Of a stretch of 64,000 nucleotides of DNA, positions 28,861 to 38,053 are shown one piece after another (within the stretch, counting starts at the first letter, position 1; the number at the start of each line of letters is the position of its first letter). Both the position numbers and the translations under genes were made by a program. Source of the stretch: Rhodococcoides trifolii (GTDB lineage Bacteria; Actinomycetota; Actinomycetes; Mycobacteriales; Mycobacteriaceae); NCBI RefSeq assembly GCF_014635345.1, contig NZ_BMCU01000001.1:434001-498000 (forward strand). The letters are read 5' to 3'. A model generated the notes under the pieces. It did not search any database. It was not told the DNA's origin and was given only the letters and a program-made list of their open reading frames with translations.

Positions 28861-31800
28861 ATCGACGCCGAGTGGCCGACGTATCCGTCCACCGATCGCC
28901 ACGGTCCCTTCGACAACAACGCGGCCGCAGCTGCGAACGACAGTCCAGCGACAACGACCAGCGACTTGGCTGCCGCGGCCCGACCGCAGCGTGAGCGAAC
29001 GGCCACCACCGACGTCAGAAGTGCTACTGCGACAACGACACCGACGATCCCGGACAAGGCCCAGGCCGCGGCCAGGGTCAGAGAAACGCCGACGGTTCGG
29101 CTTCGCCACGGGCGCGGTGTCTCGTCGTGCGACGTGGTTTGTCGACGGATCGCGGCGAGTAGCAGTAGCGGCAGCAGCAGTACGAGACCGCCGAAGATGC
29201 CGAGGCGGTACCCCCTGTCGGAGGGGTAGGTCATCGTGACCTCGCCCGACGTGTCGGCGGGCAGGACCCACCCCTGCTGCCACCCGCTCACGACGACGGG
29301 GGTCAAGGTGCGTCCGTCGGAGTCGGTCGCGGTCCATCCGGGGTTGGTGCTCTCGGGTACCACCAGGATTCGGTCCGAATTCGATTCGCCCACAGTGACT
29401 GTGCGCTCGTCCGCGGACCACACCGACGAGGGCGCGGCGACCGGTTGCGGGCCGACCGCCGCCGTGGCCTTCAACGGTGCCGAGCGCAGGTGGACACTGT
29501 CGACGAAGAACGACGGACCCGGGTCGACGGTCACCTCCTGCTCCCCGCGCGGGAGGGGTACCGGATTCGAGACGTCGGCGGCGACGGGTGTGTCGCCCGC
29601 GCAGATGGTCGCCCGCACGGGGGCTCCGGACAGCAACTTCTCCGCCGTGGTGATGACGGCCGTTCGGGTCTGTTGCCCCGCGATGGTCAGTGTGGGCCCG
29701 AATCCGCATCCCAGTGTGACGATGCGGTTGGGGTCGGGTGCGATGGGTGTCGTGATCGAGTCACCGCTGCGCACGGCCACTTCGGCGAGACCCGGCGGTT
29801 GCTGTTGGGCGAACCCGAGTGCGGTCTGGTCGAGAACCTCGTCCCAGGCCACGACGCTCAGCACGATGGTGGAGGTGACGGTCGGCGTCAGCGAGACGGT
29901 GGAGGTGTCCGATCCGACCTCCCGAACCTGCGGCCCTGTGCCGAGGTTGACGGCAATTCTCGTCGGATGCGCGGGCAGGTCGCCGAGGCTCTGCGTGATG
30001 TCGAGACCGGTCACCAGTGTCGGTGCGGGGAGGGTGATCGTCACGGTCGGTTGGGTGCCTGCGCGTGTGTCGATCGAGTCGGCGGACGCTGTCCAGGCTG
30101 TGCGCGGGTCACCGTCGGTCAGGGCGTACGCAGAACCCTGGAGGTCGCCGACGGCCGAGTCTCCTTGCACAACAGGACGATCAGGCTCGGTCACGAGTGA
30201 CTGCAGTGACGGCGACTGGCGGGGTCGCACCCACAATTCGGGCGTCACCGCGGTGCCGGTCGGAACGTTCAGTGTGCGTTCGAAGGTGCCCAGTTCCTCC
30301 GGTTCCAGCGCGATTCCGTTGGCACACCGCACGCGATCGGGGGTGTCGATACAGCCGGATCGTCCCGGAAGCTCCTGTGCCAGATCCCATCCCGTGACGC
30401 GTGCGCCGGGCGCGGACGCGGGCAACACCGTGTGGTGACGGATGACGACCGGAACGGGATGGTCGAAGTCGGAGTAGTCGTCGAGGGAAAGCTCGCTGAT
30501 GCCGAATTGAGCTCCCCCGGAATCGTTCTCGGTCTGCGTTGCGGTGATCCGCACCCACGGTGTCTCACCGCCGGGCAGCGAGACCGTGATGGGATCACCG
30601 GGCGCTCCGATGCGCGCTGCGGTCGTCCCGTTCGGTGTGCTGATCTCCAGCCATTTCACCGGTGACCCGATGGCCGCCGCGCTGGTGGTCAGTCGAAGCA
30701 GGCCGGAGGTGATCGGTTTGTCGAGATCGAGCTGAAGCCATTGTCCGACAGCAGCTTCGAGACCATTGCTCAACCAGCTCGTCGCACGATCGGAGTCGAC
30801 GGTCGCCGGCGGTCCGCTACCCGGGGCCGATCCACCGAGCTGGGTGGCGTCGGATGCCGCACTGGAGACAGTGATGTGGGCGCCCGACCACTCACCCGAC
30901 ACCAGTGGCTCACGGTCGACGGGATAATCCGGTACCAGGTTCAGCGTGCGCCTCGGATCGTCCTGCGCCCGGACGGACGAGCTGTGGTTGTCGACCTGAC
31001 CGAAGTCGGTCTCACGGTTCACCGGGGTATCGGTGACGAGGAGATCGTCGACGGGCAGTCCGGCGGCGCGGGCGTCTCCGTCGAGCAGGATCGGGCCTGC
31101 CGGAACGGGATCCAGACCCCCGCGCGCCCGTTCCTCGTTCAATCGCGCCGCCACTTCGGGGCCACCCTGCACACGCGGGACGGTGTCCGCGTCGACGGTG
31201 TACGGGCCGGTGACACCGGGATCGGTGAGAGAACGCACGGCGTAGATCTCGATGGCCGGATACCGCGGACGCAGGTCGGCGTCGGCCACGATTCCGTCGA
31301 TGTGGCGTGGGCCGAGTTCCTCGCCGAACTCGGCCACCTTGGTCAGACCCGGCGAGTTGTCGACGCTCTGGTGTACCAGGGCCGGGCGCGTCGACCTGCT
31401 CACCTCGGCGTCGAGATCGTTGCGTACCACCAGGAACCGAATGTTCTGACCCAGCAGGGTGTCGGCGAGACCGTCGGACGGTCGACCGTCGGCGAAGAGC
31501 CGCTGCACCGAGTCGAGCGCTCGGATCGCCCCCGGTGGGACGAGCGGCACCGCGTCGCGCACCGCCCACGGAGTGGTGGCCAGGGCCTGAAGCGGTTCGT
31601 CGCGGGTCAGCCCCCACACCTGCGCGGCCAACGGCGCGCCGGGTACGACCAGGGCCCGCGCCTGCTCGGCCGGGTCGGCAGGGTTGTTCGACAGCCCGGC
31701 TGGGTCGTTCCGCAGGCTCCACTCCTGCAACCATTGCGCGGCACTGGTCCAGTAGTCGGGAACGTCGTCGTAGGCGCCGCGGGGCGCAAGCTTTCCGGTC

Positions 31801-33083
31801 CAGGCCAAAGACGTCGACACCAGCAGTGCCACCAGAACCAACGAGGTCAGGGCGACGCGAGGTTCACGTTCGGGATGGGCGAGCGCGCGCCGCCACCGAG
31901 CGGCGGGCACGGCGCCGGGCAACGGCACTCGCGCCAGCAGGTGGGCCAGCCCGAGGACGAGCGGAACGCGCACCAGCGGTTCGAGTTTGTGCACGTTGCG
32001 CAGGGGGGCGCCCGCTGCGTCGAGGAAGGTACGGACGGTGTCGGCGACCGGCGACCCGAGCCCGCCGACGTACCCGACGCCCATGCCGACGAGACCGACG
32101 AGAAGCACGATCGCGAGGCGCCCTCGCGCCGGCATCGACCGCATGCAGAGCCCCGTGAGGCCAGCTGCTGCAACGACTCCCGTCGCGACGACGGCCGCCG
32201 GTTGTGTCACCAGCACGGCGCCCGCGATGCGCTCGGGCGAGACGAACGGAGTCCAACTACCGGCGCCCCGAAGGACTTCGGTCAGCGAGGTCCACTGCGT
32301 CGTGGTGCCGGACGATTCGATGTAGTCGAGGAAGGGTGGACTGACCCCGCCGAGCAAGAGCAGCGGGACGATCCACCACAGCGTCGCCAACAGCAGACAC
32401 GGAATCCACCAGGCCGTGAAACGCCACCAGCTACGGTTCGGTCGATACGAGATCCACCAGATGACGGCGACCAGGGTGGCGGCTGCGGTGGCGACGGCGT
32501 TGACGGCGCCCATCAGGGCAACCGCGACGGCGGACGCCGCGGCAGCCGCGCGGTAATTCTGTTTCGACGAACCGAACACCCGCACCAGCGGAATCAGCAC
32601 CCAGGGCGCCAACATCATCGGAAGCGACTCCGAGCTGATGGACCCGAGCGTCGTCAGAACTCGGGGGGCCAGCGCGAACGCCAGTCCGGCCACGATGCGA
32701 GAGCTGCGACTGCCCACGCCGAGGGCTTCGGCGAGGCGCACGATTCCCCAGAACCCCGCGAACAGCAACAACGCCCACCACAGACGTTGGGTGATCCAGG
32801 CGGGCACGCTCAGGAGGTCACCGAGGGCGAAGAACGCTCCGTGCGGAAAGAAGTAGCCGTAGGCCTGATTCTGGACCTGCCCGAGAGTGGCCTGGCTGGT
32901 CCAGAGGTGCGATGCGCGATCGAGGAAGCCGAGCGGATTCTGCGTCAGGTCGTACTTGGTGTCGGCGACGACGTAGCCGGGGCTCTGCGCGAACGACAGC
33001 AGAAGGGCGATCAGGGCCGACGCGGCGAGCCACCGTCGACCGAGGGTGTCGGTCCTCGGGCTTTCGTGGTTCAGGAGGGTCAG
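28758..33083 (-). CDS. aftD: Alpha-(1->3)-arabinofuranosyltransferase AftD, probable CTG start
   Basis: Adds arabinofuranose branches from decaprenyl-phosphoarabinose in arabinogalactan and lipoarabinomannan synthesis. With the CTG at 33083 the product has 1441 residues. It contains an N-terminal GT-C helix bundle with the conserved VADTKYDLTQNPLGFLDRAS and VQNQAYGYFFPHGAFF, then long carbohydrate-binding beta modules (LDLDKPITSGLLRLTTSAAA), then C-terminal helices. No ATG, GTG or TTG is in frame between the upstream TAA (about 33127) and GTG 32807, which falls after these conserved residues. CTG 33083 overlaps the DUF2613 stop as CTGA. The stop lies 103 bp inside the acyltransferase gene. 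Confidence 0.88.
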   Translation of the reverse strand: MTLLNHESPRTDTLGRRWLAASALIALLLSFAQSPGYVVADTKYDLTQNPLGFLDRASHLWTSQATLGQVQNQAYGYFFPHGAFFALGDLLSVPAWITQRLWWALLLFAGFWGIVRLAEALGVGSRSSRIVAGLAFALAPRVLTTLGSISSESLPMMLAPWVLIPLVRVFGSSKQNYRAAAAASAVAVALMGAVNAVATAAATLVAVIWWISYRPNRSWWRFTAWWIPCLLLATLWWIVPLLLLGGVSPPFLDYIESSGTTTQWTSLTEVLRGAGSWTPFVSPERIAGAVLVTQPAAVVATGVVAAAGLTGLCMRSMPARGRLAIVLLVGLVGMGVGYVGGLGSPVADTVRTFLDAAGAPLRNVHKLEPLVRVPLVLGLAHLLARVPLPGAVPAARWRRALAHPEREPRVALTSLVLVALLVSTSLAWTGKLAPRGAYDDVPDYWTSAAQWLQEWSLRNDPAGLSNNPADPAEQARALVVPGAPLAAQVWGLTRDEPLQALATTPWAVRDAVPLVPPGAIRALDSVQRLFADGRPSDGLADTLLGQNIRFLVVRNDLDAEVSRSTRPALVHQSVDNSPGLTKVAEFGEELGPRHIDGIVADADLRPRYPAIEIYAVRSLTDPGVTGPYTVDADTVPRVQGGPEVAARLNEERARGGLDPVPAGPILLDGDARAAGLPVDDLLVTDTPVNRETDFGQVDNHSSSVRAQDDPRRTLNLVPDYPVDREPLVSGEWSGAHITVSSAASDATQLGGSAPGSGPPATVDSDRATSWLSNGLEAAVGQWLQLDLDKPITSGLLRLTTSAAAIGSPVKWLEISTPNGTTAARIGAPGDPITVSLPGGETPWVRITATQTENDSGGAQFGISELSLDDYSDFDHPVPVVIRHHTVLPASAPGARVTGWDLAQELPGRSGCIDTPDRVRCANGIALEPEELGTFERTLNVPTGTAVTPELWVRPRQSPSLQSLVTEPDRPVVQGDSAVGDLQGSAYALTDGDPRTAWTASADSIDTRAGTQPTVTITLPAPTLVTGLDITQSLGDLPAHPTRIAVNLGTGPQVREVGSDTSTVSLTPTVTSTIVLSVVAWDEVLDQTALGFAQQQPPGLAEVAVRSGDSITTPIAPDPNRIVTLGCGFGPTLTIAGQQTRTAVITTAEKLLSGAPVRATICAGDTPVAADVSNPVPLPRGEQEVTVDPGPSFFVDSVHLRSAPLKATAAVGPQPVAAPSSVWSADERTVTVGESNSDRILVVPESTNPGWTATDSDGRTLTPVVVSGWQQGWVLPADTSGEVTMTYPSDRGYRLGIFGGLVLLLPLLLLAAIRRQTTSHDETPRPWRSRTVGVSLTLAAAWALSGIVGVVVAVALLTSVVAVRSRCGRAAAAKSLVVVAGLSFAAAAALLSKGPWRSVDGYVGHSASIQFCALVSVLCLAVAALPSSQRANATRAGSSTKA

Positions 33084-33250
33084 CGACTGCCGTACTCGAC
33101 CTGGTTGAGCAGCGAGGAATCGGCGTTACCGGAGCGGTCGATGTCGGGGCGGGTGTTGTTCGACGCCGCAGCGGTGGCTCCGAAGATGACGACGGCTCCG
33201 AGAACTGCACCGATCACAGCACTGATGGCGGTGGGAACAGCGAGCTTCAT
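33080..33250 (-). CDS. DUF2613 small membrane peptide (Rv0236A-like)
   Basis: 56 residues. A single hydrophobic segment (AISAVIGAVLGAVVIFGATA) follows MKLAVPT, with a short polar tail ending NQVEYGSR. Small proteins of this kind sit directly before aftD in mycobacteria and are described as small secreted or membrane proteins. The ATG at 33250 has GGAG about 7 nt upstream. Its TGA overlaps the proposed CTG start of aftD, so ribosome re-initiation would couple the two. Function is unknown. Confidence 0.8.
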   Translation of the reverse strand: MKLAVPTAISAVIGAVLGAVVIFGATAAASNNTRPDIDRSGNADSSLLNQVEYGSR

Positions 33251-33305
33251 CGCGGACTCCAGAGGTGGGTACGGGCAGGACTGGAGTCAAACTATCACTG
33301 AACGG

Positions 33306-33773
33306 CTACTTGCCCGGAGGCACGATGAGGACCGGCCGATGACTGTGCTTGAGCACATGGTCCGCGACCGACGATTGAAGTAGGGAACGAAGGCCGGTGC
33401 GTCCACGGGTTCCCGTGACGATGATGTCGGCATTCACCTCGTCGGCTGCCTCGACGATCGTGGTCCAGATGGTGGACTGCGATTCCTCGCACCGGCCGTC
33501 GGCGTTGAGTCCGGCCCGCATGGCCAGTTCGAGACCTTCGGCGTTGGTGACCTTGGCGTCGGCCAGGGCGACGTCCTCGATGGACTCGTCGGGCAGCCAT
33601 TCCTGCCCCATCACGCCGGACAGCCCGGACATCCGCGCGGCCTGCCGGACCATCGGTTCCCAGGCAGTCAGCACGATTGCCCTCTTGGCCTGCAGGAAAC
33701 GGCCCGAGTATTCGACGGCGCGCCGCGCGTTGTCCGAACCGTCGTACGCGATCAGCATCACGTCACATGCCAT
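33306..33773 (-). CDS. Universal stress protein (UspA family)
   Basis: 155-residue cytoplasmic protein with a single Usp domain. The N-terminal strand is MLIAYDGSDNARRAVEYSGR. The ATP-binding loop pattern G-x2-G-x9-G(S/T) is approximated in VTGTRGRTGLRSLLQSSV, followed by PVLIVPPGK. Such proteins accumulate under starvation or oxygen limitation. ATG at 33773 is used because GGAAGAG precedes it. It diverges from lpqI across 69 bp and ends 55 bp before the DUF2613 gene on the same strand. Confidence 0.88.
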   Translation of the reverse strand: MACDVMLIAYDGSDNARRAVEYSGRFLQAKRAIVLTAWEPMVRQAARMSGLSGVMGQEWLPDESIEDVALADAKVTNAEGLELAMRAGLNADGRCEESQSTIWTTIVEAADEVNADIIVTGTRGRTGLRSLLQSSVADHVLKHSHRPVLIVPPGK

Positions 33774-33842
33774 GGTGAGCTCTTCCGACAATGGAGCACG
33801 GGCAGGATGTGCCTGCACTCTAGCCCTGTAGCGTCGCTGATC

Positions 33843-35027
33843 ATGCGGATCCGAAGAATGTCCTCGGTACTTGCCGCGACGGTCATTCTGGCCGCAGCGT
33901 GCAGCAGCAGCGACGGATCGGTCGAGCAGAGTCCGGTTGCGAGCACGTCGGTCGCTCCGCTCGCCACCTCCGCCCCGCCGGCCACGTCCGCCCCGGCCGC
34001 TGCCACGCAGTCGGCAGATTCCTGCACCCAGTTCCTGACGACGTTGACGCTCCGGCAGAAACTCGCCCAGTTGCTCACGGTCGGCGTGACGGGCACCGCC
34101 GACGCAGTCCAGGTGGCGTCGGCGGAAGGCGTCGGCGGCATCTTCGTCGGCAGTTGGACGGATCAGACGATGCTCACCAGCGGCGGTGTCGCGCAGGCGC
34201 AGGCGGCGTCGGCGGTGCCGATGATGGTCACCATCGACGAGGAGGGCGGCCGCGTCTCACGCGTCGCCGATCTGCTCGGCGAGGACCCGTCGGCCCGAGT
34301 CACCGCCGGCACGATGACGCCCGAGCAAACCTACGAGATGGCCCTCGAGCGGGGCCGCGGGCTGAAGAACTTCGGTATCACCGTCGACTTCGCCCCGGTT
34401 GTCGACGTCAGCGCGCAGGACGACGACGAGGTGATCGGCGACCGGTCCTATTCCGACGATCCCGCCGTCGTGACGCAGTACGCCGACGCCTATGCCCGTG
34501 GACTGCGCGACGCGGGAATCTTCCCCGTTCTCAAGCACTTTCCCGGCCACGGATCTAGTTCCGGTGATTCGCACACCGGTGCTGTCAGCGTGCCCCCGCT
34601 CGACGAATTGAAGACGAAGGACCTAATCCCTTACCGCACCTTGGTGACGTCGGGTGCCGGTGTCATGGTCGGGCACCTCGACGTTCCCGGACTGACGACC
34701 GAGGGCGTCCCCGCCAGCATCAGCCCCGAGGCGATGGCGCTACTGCGAGACGGAACCGGCTATGGCGCACCGCCGTTCACCGGACCCATCTTCACCGACG
34801 ACCTCAGCGGCATGGCTGCGATCACCAGCCGTCTCGGTATCGATCGGGCCGTCGAAGCGGCGTTGGTGGCAGGTGCCGACGTAGCGTTGTGGTTGACCAC
34901 CGACGACGTTCCTCAGGTTCTCGATCACCTGGAACAGGTGGTGGCGTCGGGCGAGCTGACGCCGGAGCGGGTGGACGCTGCGGTCCTGACGAACGCACGA
35001 GCCAAGGGCGTCGTGCAAGGTTGCTGA
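33843..35027 (+). CDS. lpqI: Lipoprotein LpqI, glycoside hydrolase family 3 beta-N-acetylhexosaminidase
   Basis: Cell-surface enzyme that removes N-acetylglucosamine from muropeptides in cell-wall recycling. 394 residues. The lipobox VILAAAC puts the lipidated Cys at residue 20, followed by a Ser/Ala/Pro linker. The GH3 barrel shows VTIDEEGGRVSRVADL, the NagZ-type dyad loop KHFPGHGSSSGDSHTG and the nucleophile motif FTDDLSGMAA. ATG at 33843 starts a typical signal peptide (MRIRRMSSVLAATV). With murQ, anmK and a sugar kinase at 58-62 kb it forms a recycling route. It stands next to the TetR regulator, as in mycobacteria. Confidence 0.92.
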   Translation: MRIRRMSSVLAATVILAAACSSSDGSVEQSPVASTSVAPLATSAPPATSAPAAATQSADSCTQFLTTLTLRQKLAQLLTVGVTGTADAVQVASAEGVGGIFVGSWTDQTMLTSGGVAQAQAASAVPMMVTIDEEGGRVSRVADLLGEDPSARVTAGTMTPEQTYEMALERGRGLKNFGITVDFAPVVDVSAQDDDEVIGDRSYSDDPAVVTQYADAYARGLRDAGIFPVLKHFPGHGSSSGDSHTGAVSVPPLDELKTKDLIPYRTLVTSGAGVMVGHLDVPGLTTEGVPASISPEAMALLRDGTGYGAPPFTGPIFTDDLSGMAAITSRLGIDRAVEAALVAGADVALWLTTDDVPQVLDHLEQVVASGELTPERVDAAVLTNARAKGVVQGC

Positions 35028-35031
35028 CAAG

Positions 35032-35053
35032 GATCTTACCGTCGAGTAAGATC
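35032..35053. promoter_or_regulatory. Inverted-repeat operator upstream of the TetR gene
   Basis: GATCTTAC (35032-35039) and GTAAGATC (35046-35053) are perfect 8-bp arms with a 6-bp spacer, 28 bp before the TetR start. The inner CTTAC-N6-GTAAG is repeated in the fabG4/fadA2 intergenic region, which points to autoregulation and a shared regulon. Confidence 0.75.
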
Positions 35054-35081
35054 GGAGATCGTTGATTGGCTGGAGGGTTCG

Positions 35082-35666
35082 ATGGCGGGTGGTACCAAAC
35101 GGTTGCCTCGCGCCGTCCGCGAGCAGCAGATGCTCGATGCCGCAGTGGACGTATTCTCGGAGAACGGTTTTCACGACACGTCGATGGACTCCATCGCAGC
35201 CCGTGCCGAGATCTCGAAGCCGATGCTGTACTTGTATTACGGCTCCAAGGACGAACTGTTCGCTGCGTGTATCGCGCGTGAGGGAATCAAGTTCGTCGAG
35301 GCGATGACGCCCGCAGGTGACCCCACCTTGTCTCCGCGTGAGCAGCTGAGTATCGCACTGGCCGGTTTTCTGCGGTTCGTCGACGAACATCGTTCGTCCT
35401 GGATGGTGTTGTACCGCCAGGCAATCGGTCAGCAGGCGTTCGCTGGGCAGGTGCAGAGCAGCCGCGACCGGTTGATCGACCTGACCGCGGGTCTGCTGGA
35501 GACGAGTACGAAGGATCCGGGCCCGGACCACAATTTTCCGTTGATGGCGGTCGCCCTGGTCGGGGCGGGCGAAGCCGTCGCGGACCGGGTGGCGGGTGGA
35601 GAGATCGACGTCGACGCGGCGGTCGATCTGCTCGAGAAGCTGGCGTGGAGAGGTCTGAGGGCCTAG
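35082..35666 (+). CDS. TetR-family regulator (Rv0238-like), likely controls htdX-fabG4 and fadA2
   Basis: 194 residues. The N-terminal helix-turn-helix (about 10-55) is clear: REQQMLDAAVDVFSENGFHD, then MDSIAARAEISKPMLYLYYG. The C-terminal ligand domain (60-190) is helical (REQLSIALAGFLRFVDEHRS). A perfect inverted repeat lies in front of the gene and a near-identical one between fabG4 and fadA2, supporting control of acyl-chain metabolism genes. The ligand may be an acyl-CoA, by analogy with FadR-like TetR proteins. It follows lpqI by 54 bp. Confidence 0.87.
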   Translation: MAGGTKRLPRAVREQQMLDAAVDVFSENGFHDTSMDSIAARAEISKPMLYLYYGSKDELFAACIAREGIKFVEAMTPAGDPTLSPREQLSIALAGFLRFVDEHRSSWMVLYRQAIGQQAFAGQVQSSRDRLIDLTAGLLETSTKDPGPDHNFPLMAVALVGAGEAVADRVAGGEIDVDAAVDLLEKLAWRGLRA

Positions 35667-35672
35667 CGGCCT

Positions 35673-35714
35673 CGGGTGTGGAAAAGAGTCCTGGAACACT
35701 CTTTTCCACACCCG
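35673..35714. terminator. 17-bp perfect hairpin between TetR gene and htdX
   Basis: Arms 35673-35689 and 35698-35714 are exact complements (CGGGTGTGGAAAAGAGT and its reverse) around an 8-nt loop. The convergent stops at 35666 and 35721 make it a bidirectional terminator. Confidence 0.85.
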
Positions 35715-35720
35715 GGTGCG

Positions 35721-36605
35721 TCAGCGCAAAGTGCCCGTCAGGTACGGGTACCCCTTCTTCGGGTGCTTCATGGCCAGGTCCCACGACCCCGGACCGGTCT
35801 TGTCGCCCACTCGCTCGGCGTACACGTTGATCTTGGCCGGCAGCACGATCGGCTTGCCGAACTTGAGCGTGTAGGTCACCGAGTCGGGAATTTTGCCGCT
35901 GACGGTGCTGAGAACCGCAGCGCCACTCCACATTCCGTGCGCGATGGTGCGCGGGAAACCGAACGCCTTCGCGCCGAGCGACGACACGTGAATCGGATTG
36001 CGGTCACCGGAGACGGCCGCGTACCGGCTGATGGTCTTCTGATCCACCGACAGCGTCGAGGTGGGGGGCGGCGGCACCTCGTCTGCCGGAGGAGCTTCGC
36101 GCGGTCCGCCGGACAGCGACGTCTTCTGCAGGGAGAGGAACGTCGAGGTCTGACGCCACACCAGTTCCCGTCCGACGCTGACGTCACTGATCACGTCGAT
36201 CATGAGGCCTTTGCGGTGCTCGCGCAGGTTCTCCGCGTGCACCCTGATGTCGAGTGGTTCGGAGAACGAGATCGGACGCAGCGACTCGATGACGTTCTCC
36301 GCATGCACCGAACCGATTGCGGCGAAAGGAAAGTCGTCACCGACCATCAGCTTCATCACCGTGGGGAACACCAGGGTGAACGGGTACGTGATGGGGAGGG
36401 CGTCGGCGAACCGCAGCCCGGTGACCTTGGCGTACGCGCCCAGGTTCTCCCGGTCGACGCGGACATCCTTCAGCTCGAGCGTCGTGGTCGGCACACTCTT
36501 CGTGCGCGACCCACCGACGATCGGAAGCGCAGCGAGGGCCGCCTTGGCGTAGATGTCTCGGATCTTCGGCGGTTCGGTCAGCGTGACGACCTTGCTCACG
36601 CTCAT
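35721..36605 (-). CDS. htdX: MaoC-like (3R)-hydroxyacyl-thioester dehydratase
   Basis: Dehydrates (3R)-hydroxyacyl-CoA or -ACP in fatty-acid metabolism. 294 residues with two hot-dog halves: a substrate half (1-150) and a catalytic half. The latter contains the hydratase-2 motif [18 protein letters not shown] followed by IAHGMWSGA, giving the Asp/His pair. The start overlaps the fabG4 stop by four bases (ATGA), so the genes are coupled. Position matches Rv0241c in the htdX-fabG4 pair. The reaction may serve a mycolate-type or beta-oxidation-like cycle. The exact pathway is an inference. Confidence 0.9.
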   Translation of the reverse strand: MSVSKVVTLTEPPKIRDIYAKAALAALPIVGGSRTKSVPTTTLELKDVRVDRENLGAYAKVTGLRFADALPITYPFTLVFPTVMKLMVGDDFPFAAIGSVHAENVIESLRPISFSEPLDIRVHAENLREHRKGLMIDVISDVSVGRELVWRQTSTFLSLQKTSLSGGPREAPPADEVPPPPTSTLSVDQKTISRYAAVSGDRNPIHVSSLGAKAFGFPRTIAHGMWSGAAVLSTVSGKIPDSVTYTLKFGKPIVLPAKINVYAERVGDKTGPGSWDLAMKHPKKGYPYLTGTLR

Positions 36606-37945
36606 GCGCCGATCAGCGACTGGCCGCAGACGCGAACGATCTGTCCCGTCACGGCATTGGAGGCCGGGCTGGCGAAGAATGCGATGGTCTCCGCCACGTC
36701 GACGGTCTGGCCGCCCTGCAGCAACGAGCTCATCCGGCGGCCGCCCTCACGGGTGACGAACGGGATGGCGGCGGTCATGGCCGTCTCGATGAATCCTGGC
36801 GCGACGGCGTTGATCGTGATGCCCTTCTTCGCGAGCACCGGAGCTTCGGCGTGAACGAGGCCGATGACGCCGGCCTTGGACGTGCCGTAGTTGGTCTGAC
36901 CGCGGTTGCCGGCAATACCGGCGATCGACGAGACGTCGATGACGCGGCCGCCTTCACGGAGAGCGCCCGACTCGACGAGTGCCTCCGTGATGCGCTGCGG
37001 CGACGCAAGATTGACGTTGATGACCGAATCCCACCGACCCTCGTCCATGTTGGCGAGCGTCTTGTCGCGGGTGATGCCGGCGTTGTGCACGATGATGTCG
37101 AGACCGCCGTGACGTTCCTTGACGAAGTTCGACAGCGTCTCGCCGGCGTCGGGCGCCGTGACGTCGAGAGCGAGGGACGTTCCGCCGACCTTGTTCGCGG
37201 TCTGCGACAAGGCTTCGCCGGCGGCCGGGATGTCGGCGCAGATGACGGTGGCGCCGTCACGCGCGAAGACCTCGGCGATCGTCGCACCGATGCCGCGGGC
37301 GGCTCCCGTGACGACGGCGACCTTGCCCTCGAGGGGCCGGTCCCACGACTTGGGTGCCACGGAGTCGTCGGCACCGACGGCGATGACCTGGCCGTCGACG
37401 AAGGCGGACTTGGCCGAGAGCAGGAATCGCATCGTCGACTCGACGCCCGAGAGCCCCGTCTTCGCGTTGGCGGAGACGTAGACCAGCTGAGCCGTGGAGC
37501 CGTGCTTGATCTCCTTGCCGACACTGCGGGTGAAGCCTTCGAGTGCGCGCTGGGCGATGTGCTCGTCGACGCTCGACGTCTCTTCGGGGGTGGTGCCGAG
37601 GACGACCACCCGAGCCGAACGCGCCAGGTTGCGAATCACCGGCTGGAAGAACGTGAACAGCTGATCGAGTTCGTCGACCTTGGTGATGCCGGTGGCGTCG
37701 AACACGAGGGCGCCGAACTTGTCGTCGTGCGCTTCCGCGACGGGGTAGTCGGCGAGCAGTGCCCGCAGCGGCTCGACCAGCCGTCCGCTTCCGCCGAAGA
37801 GGACCGGTCCCGCCAGGGGCGGCTCGCCGGCCTTGTATCGACGCAGATCCTCGGGCTTCGGCAGGCCGGCCTGCTTGGCGATGAAAGCGCCGGGCGCGGA
37901 CGACAGAAACTGTGAGTAGAGGTCTGGGGCTCCTGAGGCTGCCAC
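36602..37945 (-). CDS. fabG4: High-molecular-weight FabG4-type 3-oxoacyl reductase
   Basis: NADH-dependent 3-oxoacyl-CoA/ACP reductase of 447 residues, about twice the usual FabG length. The N-terminal half is a degenerate flavodoxin-like Rossmann domain ([20 protein letters not shown]). The C-terminal half is a full short-chain dehydrogenase with [20 protein letters not shown], the NAG motif in [12 protein letters not shown], and catalytic Ser and YGTSKAGV (YxxxK). The GTG start has AGGTAGGA three nt upstream. It is divergent from fadA2 across an operator-like palindrome. Orthologue of Rv0242c by order and architecture. Confidence 0.93.
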   Translation of the reverse strand: MAASGAPDLYSQFLSSAPGAFIAKQAGLPKPEDLRRYKAGEPPLAGPVLFGGSGRLVEPLRALLADYPVAEAHDDKFGALVFDATGITKVDELDQLFTFFQPVIRNLARSARVVVLGTTPEETSSVDEHIAQRALEGFTRSVGKEIKHGSTAQLVYVSANAKTGLSGVESTMRFLLSAKSAFVDGQVIAVGADDSVAPKSWDRPLEGKVAVVTGAARGIGATIAEVFARDGATVICADIPAAGEALSQTANKVGGTSLALDVTAPDAGETLSNFVKERHGGLDIIVHNAGITRDKTLANMDEGRWDSVINVNLASPQRITEALVESGALREGGRVIDVSSIAGIAGNRGQTNYGTSKAGVIGLVHAEAPVLAKKGITINAVAPGFIETAMTAAIPFVTREGGRRMSSLLQGGQTVDVAETIAFFASPASNAVTGQIVRVCGQSLIGA

Positions 37946-37989
37946 TGTTCCTACCTTCGTGTCGGGTTTGAAGCGGTATCGACAAGCAA

Positions 37990-38005
37990 CTTACTCGTGA
38001 GTAAG
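37990..38005. promoter_or_regulatory. Operator-like palindrome between fabG4 and fadA2
   Basis: CTTACTCGTGAGTAAG is a perfect inverted repeat (7-bp arms, 2-bp centre) in the 108-bp divergent region. It shares the outer CTTAC-N6-GTAAG, plus ATC on the right, with the repeat before the TetR gene, so that regulator may bind both. Confidence 0.75.
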
Positions 38006-38053
38006 ATCAGTGTCCACGAGACCGCCTCGCTAACTAACTTGGAGTGAGCAAAA

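Noticed and set aside
30741-33383. 880-residue plus-strand frame inside aftD
   Set aside because: Antisense shadow of a conserved arabinosyltransferase; composition is Gly/Arg/Asp/Gln-rich with no motif.
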